Source: Odobenus rosmarus divergens (lineage: Eukaryota; Chordata; Mammalia; Carnivora; Odobenidae). Taken from it: 64,000 nucleotides of DNA. Location: NCBI RefSeq assembly GCF_000321225.1, contig NW_004452125.1, positions 181,570 through 245,569 of the forward strand, given 5' to 3'. Positions 62,101-64,000 of this stretch are shown piece after piece. The position numbers and the translations under genes were made by a program. The notes beneath the pieces were generated by a model. The model was not told where the DNA came from and made no database searches. It worked only from the letters and a program-made list of their open reading frames with translations. Numbering within the stretch: position 1 is the stretch's first letter; each line of letters starts with the position of its first letter.

Positions 62101-62982
62101 CCTCTTCTTAGACCCAGTAGAAAAATACCAGCAGCAATATTCTGTGGATTCTAGCTAATGCTCAGGATGCCTCTTATTAAAAAATAAAAATAAAAAAAAT
62201 CAAAACCCACTTCTTGCCCTTTCACCCTATGTCCTAGCTTTGTCAGTAAAGGTAATTTTTAAGTTATCCTGTACTTGATCTTTAATACGGGTACCTAATA
62301 TTGAGTGCCTTTCTGCATGGTTCTCAAAGTTTCATCCAGGGCCAGCAGCTTTAGTATCATCCTGAGAACTTGTTAGAAATGCAAATTATTGACCCCACCC
62401 CAAACCTACGACTGAATCAGAAACTCCGGTGTGGGGCCCAGCAATGTGACTTTGAACAAGTCCTCCAGGCTACTGTGATGCACACTCAAATTTGACAATC
62501 ACTGCAAGGAGTCCCATCTCTACCCATCAATATAGGGCACACGAGTCCAGATTCCCAGACACCTTTTCGGAACTCGCAGTTGACTTTTCACTGCCCTCCC
62601 TAACAAAACACCGTGCAGTCCCTCTTGAACCGAGCACGAGCCCTGAATTGATAGATAAGATTGAGAGGAAACCCAGAAACTTCCTACAAGCCCTCAGCAT
62701 CCTCTGAGGCAGGAGCCAAAGCACCAGGACGGGCCTCGACCAGCCCCATCCTTCCCCAGCGGGAGGCGCCAGGTGGAGATCCGCGCACACACGACGCGGA
62801 CCGGCTCCTCCGCCGCGGTTACCTGCACCAGCGTCATCTGCGAGCCGAGCGCCAAGAGGATCTTCTCGGTCTTGGTGGGGTACGGGTTGTCACGGTGCTT
62901 GTAAAGCCACTGCTTGAGGGGCCGCGCCATGTCTTGCAGAGCCTGCCGCTTGTGCCTCACCTTCCCGCCATTCTGCCTGGCC
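6640..62982 (-). CDS. MKX: MKX, Mohawk homeobox transcription factor (partial; five 3' coding exons)
   Basis: Spliced minus-strand coding sequence: 62823-62982, 54896-55049, 54135-54473, 6964-6997, 6640-6826 (874 nt, about 290 residues plus TAA). I recognise the protein as MKX: a TALE-type homeodomain with the NPYP loop insertion and WFANARRR recognition helix, then SWALRIKLYNKYVQG, a Ser/Glu-rich stretch (SSNEFEEELVSPSSSETEG) and the C-terminal end KTVKVPLAQQF. All four splice junctions are GT/AG and keep frame. From family knowledge, MKX is a nuclear DNA-binding repressor that recruits Sin3A/HDAC complexes, drives tendon collagen expression and restrains muscle differentiation. About 60 N-terminal residues are absent; their exon was searched for at 63000-64000 and not found. 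No frameshift or premature stop is visible, so the gene looks intact. Confidence 0.96.
6827..6963 (-). other. Short MKX intron with simple-repeat polypyrimidine tract
   Basis: A 137-bp intron between the 34-nt exon and the last coding exon. Plus-strand 6839-6883 is almost pure A with G interruptions, including A20 at 6839-6858. On the transcribed strand this is a ~45-nt T/C tract ending about 12 nt before the AG acceptor, so it forms the polypyrimidine tract. Confidence 0.85.
6964..6997 (-). CDS. MKX: MKX 34-nt micro-exon
   Basis: The acceptor is TTTACAG (7004-6998) and the donor is ACAG|GTGAGA (GT at 6963-6962). The exon joins the G left by the previous exon to AC, giving D, then TLENGSNKGD, and ends with AG, completed to AGT (Ser) by the last exon. 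Its length (34 nt) is not a multiple of three and both flanking phases match exactly, which strongly supports the call. Skipping it would shift the frame and end translation about 20 codons into the last exon. Confidence 0.92.
7951..8001. repeat. (CCA)n/(TCA)n microsatellite
   Basis: Seventeen trinucleotide units, mostly ACC with ATC variants toward the right end. Confidence 0.95.
12245..12480 (-). repeat. MIR SINE, minus strand
   Basis: TATGCCAGGCACTATGCCAG, then ACAATAACCCTGTGAAATG, an AGAAACTCGCAAAGGACACA block and CCGACTCTGAAGG, in MIR complement order. Confidence 0.75.
14225..14400 (+). repeat. MIR SINE, plus strand
   Basis: GGTTGGAGCCCAGACCCTGG, then CTCTACCACTTACTATCTG, CAACTTTCTCACCTATGTAA and TGGGGCTAACAGTACTA match the MIR order. 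Confidence 0.75.
16250..16440 (+). repeat. MIR SINE, plus strand
   Basis: TACGTGACCTTGGGCAAGTT, AGAATGGGGACAACAGTAAC, GGTTGCTGTGAGGGTTAAA and TCCTGGCCCATAGTAAACGC are MIR blocks in order. Confidence 0.85.
16600..16770. repeat. MER5-like hAT DNA-element relic
   Basis: CGCGATTCTGTAGGTCACAG, then GGAATGTGCCTTTGAATGAG and CTCCCGGGATGCTCTAATG resemble the MER5-type central and terminal parts. Strongly diverged. Confidence 0.4.
18236..18277. repeat. (AAAAC)n microsatellite
   Basis: About eight AAAAC units in a row, ending AACAACAG. Confidence 0.95.
18511..18705 (+). mobile_element. SINEC (CAN-SINE)
   Basis: Near-consensus copy starting GGGGCGCCTGGGTGGCTCAG, antisense to MKX. The target-site duplication TTATTGATTTA is at 18500-18510 and 18706-18716. 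Confidence 0.96.
20450..20680 (+). repeat. MIR SINE containing a perfect hairpin
   Basis: AGTAGATTTGGAAGCAAAAG, TCTGAATCCCAGTTCTGCTG, GGGGCAAGTTACACCTAATC and TCTCTGAGCCTCATTTTTTT follow the MIR order. The segment between the second and third blocks is replaced by an inverted copy of the second (see finding). Confidence 0.8.
21716..21910 (-). repeat. MIR SINE, minus strand
   Basis: ATATTTATTGAACACTTGTA, CCCCATTTTAGAATATGGAA and ATTGTTAGTAAACAATAGGG, with CAGTACTAGAAGCCAGATCT, in MIR complement order. Confidence 0.65.
21967..22860 (-). repeat. L2-like/ancient LINE relic, minus strand
   Basis: The start is the complement of the L2 3' end (AACAAACATTTACTGAACGC, TATGCCAGGCACTGTGGTAG). It is followed by sequence resembling the associated long mammalian repeat (GCAAGATAAGGAGTGTGAAC, GGTATGACAGATGTGG, AGAAAGCTCCCTCTTGCC). 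The exact family is uncertain. Confidence 0.5.
27060..28200 (+). mobile_element. Diverged L1 ORF2 3' region
   Basis: Blocks of L1 ORF2 in order: AATCATGGCAAAAACTTCAG, AAACCATCACTGTTGGCATG, CTAGAAAACACAAGGAAGTC, CAACCAAAAAACTGCCAAAA, AGAAATCAATGGCATTCTCA, TTCTAAAATTAATGTGGAAA and CCATAGAAATATCAGAAGAA. Many stops and frameshifts; no intact frame. Confidence 0.8.
28225..28885 (-). mobile_element. L1 3' UTR fragment, minus strand
   Basis: The complement is classic L1 3' UTR. The plus strand shows AGTATTCCATTGTATGTATA, TTTATCCATTCATCTGTCAG, CACCTTTTGGCTATTGTGAA, TGTGTATATACCCAGGAGTG, CTGGATCATATGGTAATTCT and TGATTTGCATTTCTCTAATT. It is in opposite orientation to the neighbouring L1. Confidence 0.9.
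29100..29222 (+). mobile_element. 5'-truncated L1 3' end with A-rich tail
   Basis: GGAGCACTGGGTGTTATACA, AATGAATCATGGCACACTAC, ATCAAAAACTAATGAGGTAC and GGTGACTAACATAACATAAT, ending in AAAATAAAATAAAATAAAAA. This is the typical carnivore L1 3' terminus. Confidence 0.88.
30770..31305. mobile_element. Nonautonomous hAT-like DNA element split by a SINEC
   Basis: The left part has AATGTGAGCCACACATGC, AATTTTAAATTTTCTAGTAG and ACACGCTTAAAAAAAC. The right part has ACTTCAACATCTAATTAATA, CATCTCAGTTGGGACTAGTC, CCATGTGACTAGAGGCTACC and ATACTGGATGGCACAG. I recognise these as an old mammalian hAT-type repeat; family name not certain. Confidence 0.65.
30867..31092 (-). mobile_element. Older SINEC copy, minus strand
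   Basis: Ends GACTGAGCCACCCAGGCACC. The body is more diverged (GACATGGGGCTCCATCTCAC, AACCCTGAGCTCATGACCTG) and contains a G-rich stretch. The probable imperfect target duplication AAAGATAAAA/AAAGATGAAA is at 30857-30866 and 31093-31102. Confidence 0.85.
34390..34610 (+). repeat. MIR SINE, plus strand
   Basis: TTCTATTTCTGGCTCTGCCA, TAAGTAGCTGTGCATCACTG, TTTACCTCATAGAGTTATAA and TGACGATCAAATAAAATAAC are in MIR order. Confidence 0.85.
36430..36595 (+). repeat. MIR SINE 3' half, plus strand
   Basis: GGGAAATGGGGATGATAATG, TACCTACCTCACAGGGTTGT, TTGGCACAGTGTCTGGCACT and CAGTAAGTGCTCAATAATTA. One of the better preserved MIR copies. Confidence 0.92.
36865..37310 (+). repeat. MIR SINE, interrupted by SINEC
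   Basis: The MIR start is split by the SINEC at 36890-37073. It continues with GAGTCAGACAGATCTGAGTT, TGAATCCTGGCTCTGCAACA, CACAGTGCCAGGCACATAGT and AAGTGCTCAGTAAATGGCAG. Confidence 0.9.
36890..37073 (-). mobile_element. SINEC variant with GGCAGA-rich body, minus strand
   Basis: Flanked by the perfect 15-bp duplication CCTGAGCAAGGTTTT at 36875-36889 and 37074-37088. Unlike its neighbours it lacks the ACACAAGCAGGGGGAGTGGG block. It has AGAGAGAGAGAGGCAGAGGC repeats and GCTCCCTGCCTAGCAGGGAG, closer to the canid SINEC body. It lies in the sense direction of MKX. Confidence 0.95.
37401..37573 (+). mobile_element. Shorter, diverged SINEC
   Basis: GGGCACCCGGATGGCTCAGT, GTCATGATCTCAGGGAGTCT, CT-rich run and AAATAAATAAATAAAATCTT tail, with an internal deletion of the middle. 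Target duplication AAATGCCAG at 37392-37400 and 37574-37582. Antisense to MKX. Confidence 0.9.
37860..38432 (+). mobile_element. MLT1-like solitary LTR (ERVL-MaLR relic)
   Basis: Non-coding LTR-like sequence with MaLR-type blocks: AGAATTTTGCCCTCCTGACT, GGTAATTAAGATTACCAATC, GATTATCCTGCATTATCTGA, ACACCTTGATGTCAGCCTAG, CAGACTTCTGGCTTACAAAA and CTAATAAATGGTGTTAAGCT, then TTTGTTATGCACAAATATAA near the end. Diverged; no internal retroviral genes beside it. Confidence 0.8.
38648..38846 (+). mobile_element. SINEC (CAN-SINE)
   Basis: Near-consensus copy (GGGGCACCTGGGTGGCTCAG). Perfect 17-bp target duplication TAGAATAAGTGCTTGGA at 38631-38647 and 38847-38863. Antisense to MKX. Confidence 0.96.
39498..39591. 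repeat. Polypurine (GA/GGAA)n tract
   Basis: About 94 bp of A and G, with one T and a C at the right edge, passing from AG dinucleotides to GGAA units. Confidence 0.95.
40470..42950 (+). mobile_element. Diverged L1-type LINE, plus strand, interrupted by SINEC
   Basis: ORF2-like blocks: ACAGGTGAACTCTTTCCAGT, AAACTTTTCCAGAGTAGAAA, AATTTTCCCTAAGAATTCAA, GGAATCAGCATCTGATAATT, TTATACTTAATAGTAAAATA, CAGTGCAATCCCAGATGAAT, TTGTCAATCTTATCCAAAAT and AAACCGTGTGCAACTGATGT. The left part (40480-41200) is less certain. All frames are broken. Confidence 0.7.
41712..41911 (-). mobile_element. SINEC (CAN-SINE), minus strand
   Basis: Consensus-like copy inside the L1. Perfect 16-bp target duplication ATATCAGAAATTTTCT at 41696-41711 and 41912-41927. 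Sense with respect to MKX. Confidence 0.96.
44116..44175. repeat. (GA)n tract running into G-rich sequence
   Basis: AG dinucleotides from 44118, then GGGAGAGGGAG, then runs of 4, 5 and 6 G to 44173. Confidence 0.95.
49777..49846 (+). repeat. Copy 1 of a ~70-bp dispersed pair
   Basis: About 93% identical to 50946-51014. The shared core is ATTAATTCACACTAACATAG and AAAAGAGTTCTATC. Copy 1 contains CTAATCTAATTAATTC with a TAATTA core. It is not a repeat family that I recognise. Confidence 0.9.
50551..50742 (+). mobile_element. SINEC (CAN-SINE)
   Basis: Near-consensus copy (GGGGCGCCTGGGTGGCTCAG) with an AAATAAATAAATAAAATCTT tail. It is flanked by a 20-bp repeat AAAAATTCTAATCAATTCTA at 50531-50550 and 50743-50762, part of whose A run may belong to the tail. 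Antisense to MKX and nearest of the SINEs to the central exon. Confidence 0.96.
50946..51014 (+). repeat. Copy 2 of a ~70-bp dispersed pair
   Basis: See 49777-49846. Differs by four substitutions and one missing C. TAATTA is TGATTA here. Confidence 0.9.
52130..53000 (-). mobile_element. Diverged L1 ORF2 relic, minus strand
   Basis: The plus strand resembles the complement of L1: AATTCATTTCATCTACACAT, TGTCAAACAACTGTGCATAG, AGACCCAATTATTATTTACA. T-rich and degraded; boundaries approximate. Confidence 0.5.
52675..52762. repeat. 44-bp tandem duplication
   Basis: Two copies (52675-52718, 52719-52762) starting ATGACTTGATTTCC and ending AAATAAAATTC, differing only at CCA/CTG near position 30. Confidence 0.95.
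53629..53734. repeat. 53-bp imperfect tandem duplication
   Basis: Both copies begin GGAATAAAAGTAAAA and share TTTC.AAAGC.ATTTA and ACTTTCC/GCTTTCC ends. A small gap in copy 2 keeps a spurious open frame running across both. Confidence 0.85.
54135..54473 (-). CDS. MKX: MKX exon: central regulatory region
   Basis: The exon is 339 nt, phase 1 at both ends. The acceptor is CCCTTAG (54480-54474) and the donor is ACAG|GTAAGT (GT at 54134-54133), a near-consensus 5' splice site. The product begins DGENPPRNHINEGGYNNPVH. It passes through RPESRASEDYVSPPKYKSS, the LNRYLNDSLRHVMAT helix-like stretch and the acidic/serine segment SSNEFEEELVSPSSSETEG, and ends GNFVYRT. In the family, this part and the C-terminus hold the Mohawk repression domains. 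It contains no fold recognisable by eye and looks largely disordered. Confidence 0.95.
54474..54895 (-). other. Short MKX intron (422 bp)
   Basis: AT-rich intron between the recognition-helix exon and the central exon. No repeat or internal feature is seen apart from an A run at 54874-54884, close to the weak 5' splice site. Confidence 0.85.
54896..55049 (-). CDS. MKX: MKX exon: homeodomain recognition helix and downstream segment
   Basis: The exon is 154 nt, giving 51 codons plus one base. The acceptor is TTTTATAG (55057-55050) and the exon opens with GTG (Val), giving VSNWFANARRRLKNTVRQ. This is helix 3 with the invariant W, F, N and R of homeodomains. It continues through PDLSWALRIKLYNKYVQGN to SSDDSCSE. 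The donor reads GAAG|GTTGGT, which is GT but poorly matched after +2. Reading on into the 422-bp intron adds a short tail and stops at 54771, so retention would give a truncated protein that keeps the homeodomain. Confidence 0.96.
55190..55900 (-). repeat. Ancient LINE-like relic (L2-associated), minus strand
   Basis: Starts with CATTCATTCAACAAACAGGC and GAGCACTTACTACA. It later resembles the same long mammalian repeat as 21967-22860 (CTTCATGAGGAATTAAGCG, TGTTCCCAGTAAAGAGGACA). Confidence 0.45.
56438..56502. repeat. CA/TA microsatellite
   Basis: ACACACATACACATACACAC followed by TATATA-rich sequence. Confidence 0.9.
56705..56810 (-). repeat. L2-like 3' end, minus strand
   Basis: TATTCATTCAATAAATACAC, ATTGAGTAGCTCTTGTGCTT and TTTGTCCCTGCACACAGGGA fit the complement of the L2 3' end. 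Confidence 0.6.
60126..60461. mobile_element. Tigger-like nonautonomous DNA transposon
   Basis: Terminal inverted repeats are directly visible: left CAGCTGACTCTCAAACAACA, right (complement) CAGCTAACCCTTGAACAACA. The interior has ACAGTACAATACTGTAAATG, ATTTTCTTAATAACATTTTC, CTTTATTGTAAAAGTACAGT and CAATAGGCTATTAGTAGTTA, a common mammalian DNA-element sequence. 336 bp, no coding capacity. Confidence 0.85.
60463..60513. repeat. TA/CA-rich simple repeat
   Basis: ATGCATACATATATACACAT-type alternating sequence beside the DNA transposon. Confidence 0.85.
60854..60993. repeat. 35-bp minisatellite, four copies
   Basis: Units start at 60854, 60889, 60924 and 60959, with a partial unit at 60994. Each reads ATTTGTATTTGAACTATCAT then TACAGGTAGGAAATA. 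Unit 1 has GGGAGG instead of GGTAGG; units 2-4 are identical. Confidence 0.97.
61400..61431. repeat. 16-bp tandem duplication
   Basis: CAGTGCTGCAGCAAAT twice in a row, followed by CACT. Confidence 0.95.
61830..62000 (+). repeat. MIR-like SINE, plus strand
   Basis: GGAAACAGCATTTGATCTGG, TACTTAACTGCCACAGTGCC, TTGGTCACATCATCTGTGAA and AATACCAAGTAAGA are weak MIR-order blocks. Confidence 0.5.
62318..62505 (+). repeat. MER5-like hAT DNA element
   Basis: GGTTCTCAAAGTTTCATCCA start, TTGTTAGAAATGCAAATTAT, ACTGAATCAGAAACTCCGGT, GTGGGGCCCAGCAATGTGAC, CTGTGATGCACACTCAAATT and TTTGACAATCACTG end. Order and ends fit MER5A-type elements. It lies just outside the CpG island. Confidence 0.8.
62823..62982 (-). 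CDS. MKX: MKX exon: first two helices of the homeodomain
   Basis: The exon is 160 nt and encodes 53 full codons after one base completing a split codon. It starts after a CCAG acceptor (62986-62983) and ends CAG|GTAACC (donor GT at 62822-62821). The product runs from ARQNGGKVRHKRQ through LKQWLYKHRDNPYPTKTEK to GSQMTLVQ. This covers the basic N-terminal arm, helix 1, the three-residue TALE loop (NPYP) and helix 2 of the homeodomain. The intron interrupts just before helix 3, as expected for the Iroquois/Mohawk class. The exon sits inside a CpG island. A 117-codon open frame on the plus strand is its antisense shadow. Confidence 0.96.
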
Positions 62983-63672
62983 CTGGACACCGGGAGAGGA
63001 GGAGGCCCGGGTGAGCGGCGCCGCCTGGCCGCTGCCCCCAGAACCCCCCCACGGCGGGGCACCTTTGCGCCCGCAGCCCCGCGTCCCCGGAGAACGGCCG
63101 CCGCGCCCGCGCCCCGCTCTGCAGGGCGTCCGGCTCGGACCCACGCGCCCGCCCCGCGCCCCTAGGCTGAGGTGAGGCAGGGAAGGGGGCAACACGACTT
63201 CTGGGCGCGAATACCCTTCCCTGGGCGTCTCTCTTTGAAATGGCCTGGTTGTCGCAGGGGGTCATGTGGCGGTGACCGACACTAAGTTTATCTTGAAAGG
63301 GGGGCTAGCTTGGAGCGAGTAGCCAGGGGTTAGAGGTTTAGGTGACGATGGTGCAATGATCCGAGGGAATTTGTTATTCAGGCTATAGATCTGCGCAGCA
63401 GGGCTGTCGCCCTCTCCTCGCCCGCCTGCGCCGGCGCCCTGGAGTGGCTCTGGCTTCGTGGGCCGGGTCAGGCTGCTGCCAGCTCTAGGAAACTCATGCC
63501 TGCAGCTCGGGGCTTCCCGTCGCCCGTGGTCAAGGGAAAGGTCGCCCACTGGACGGCGGGAATAAGGCAAGGGATGATGGCCGTCCCGCCGCCCTGGTTC
63601 TTTCCTTTGATCCTCTGGAAAAAGGGGAAACTTTCCAAGCAAGTGTTTGTGGAGGAAGGACGCAGAACCTTA

Positions 63673-63698
63673 AACAACAACAACAACAACAACAACAA
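63673..63698. repeat. (AAC)n microsatellite
   Basis: Eight or nine AAC units within the CpG island. Confidence 0.95.
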
Positions 63699-64000
63699 AA
63701 CACCACTCTAGGGGCCTTTTCCCGACTGAAGGGAGAGTTTTAAAAGTATGGAAAACTCCGCCCGTGAGGAAAAGCACATTCAAAGGGGGAAGGGGCCGAA
63801 GCAGCCTGGAGCCGGATGCTAAGCGCTGCGCTCCCCCGCGGCTCCGGGAGGTGTCGCCGCGCGGCCGCCGGCGCGCCCCACAGCTCGGGGAGGCTCGCGC
63901 GCCTGCGCCGCAGCCTCCAGGACTTTCGCCTCTTTAAACACTTTGAAATGCAACTCCATCCGAAAGGACTGGTAGTAACATTTTGACGAAACCTAATCTC

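Larger units (their letters stand above)
55050..62822 (-). other. MKX intron splitting the homeodomain (7.8 kb)
   Basis: Contents: an ancient LINE-like stretch 55190-55900, a CA/TA microsatellite 56438-56502, L2-like fragments 56705-56810 and 59815-59905, a Tigger-like element 60126-60461 followed by TA/CA-rich sequence to 60513, a 35-bp minisatellite 60854-60993, a 16-bp duplication 61400-61431, a MIR 61830-62000 and a MER5-like element 62318-62505. The remaining AT-rich unique sequence (notably 57000-59800) shows no gene or RNA that I can recognise. Confidence 0.8.
62740..63930. promoter_or_regulatory. CpG island over the MKX homeodomain exon
   Basis: This is the only GC- and CpG-rich stretch in the window. 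It has dense blocks at 62770-63180, 63400-63620 and 63830-63916. The last block holds a NotI-type GCGGCCGC (63861-63868) overlapping an AscI-type GGCGCGCC (63870-63877). Such islands usually mark promoters of developmental homeobox genes and are often Polycomb targets. No TATA box or defined start site is visible. Open frames here (62890-63265 and 63262-63642, minus) come from GC-rich sequence and match no known protein. Confidence 0.8.

Noticed and set aside
62661..63014. 117-codon plus-strand frame at the CpG island
   Set aside because: It is antisense to the MKX homeodomain exon and is open because of GC-rich codons.
63262..63642. 126-codon minus-strand frame upstream of the homeodomain exon
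   Set aside because: Considered as the missing MKX N-terminus, but the sequence does not match the known start of MKX and does not end in phase with the 62982 acceptor.

Overview
The window is mammalian nuclear DNA, very probably from a caniform carnivore. It carries ten copies of the Carnivora-specific tRNA-derived SINE (SINEC/CAN-SINE). Most begin GGGGCGCCTGGGTGGCTCAG and end in a CT-rich stretch plus AAATAAATAAAATCTTT, a form common in bears, pinnipeds and mustelids rather than the canid form. Most are flanked by clear target-site duplications. Older mammalian repeats (MIR, L2, L1, hAT and Tigger-like DNA elements, one MLT1-like LTR) fill much of the rest.

One protein-coding gene is supported: MKX (Mohawk homeobox), on the minus strand. 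Five coding exons can be placed to the base with in-phase GT/AG junctions: 62823-62982, 54896-55049, 54135-54473, 6964-6997 and 6640-6826. They encode about 290 residues: an atypical TALE/Iroquois-related homeodomain split by an intron, the acidic/serine-rich middle region and the conserved C-terminus. The exon with the start codon and about the first 60 residues is not recognisable here and should lie above position 64000. The 3' UTR runs down from 6639, with candidate poly(A) signals at 5392, 4782 and 4297.

Layout: 1-4.2 kb is repeat-rich downstream flank. 4.3-6.6 kb is the 3' UTR. 6.64-7.0 kb holds the last two coding exons, separated by a 137-bp intron whose polypyrimidine tract is a simple repeat. 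7.0-54.1 kb is a single 47-kb intron with no second gene that I can support. 54.1-55.05 kb holds two exons 422 bp apart. 55.05-62.8 kb is a 7.8-kb intron with a 35-bp minisatellite and a Tigger-like element. 62.7-64 kb is a CpG island containing the homeodomain 5' exon.

I see no undescribed multi-gene system. The best leads are non-coding: a ~70-bp sequence present twice, 1.17 kb apart, in the large intron, with a homeodomain-type TAATTA core in one copy; a four-copy 35-bp minisatellite; a simple-repeat polypyrimidine tract next to the last coding exon; and several small templated or tandem duplications.
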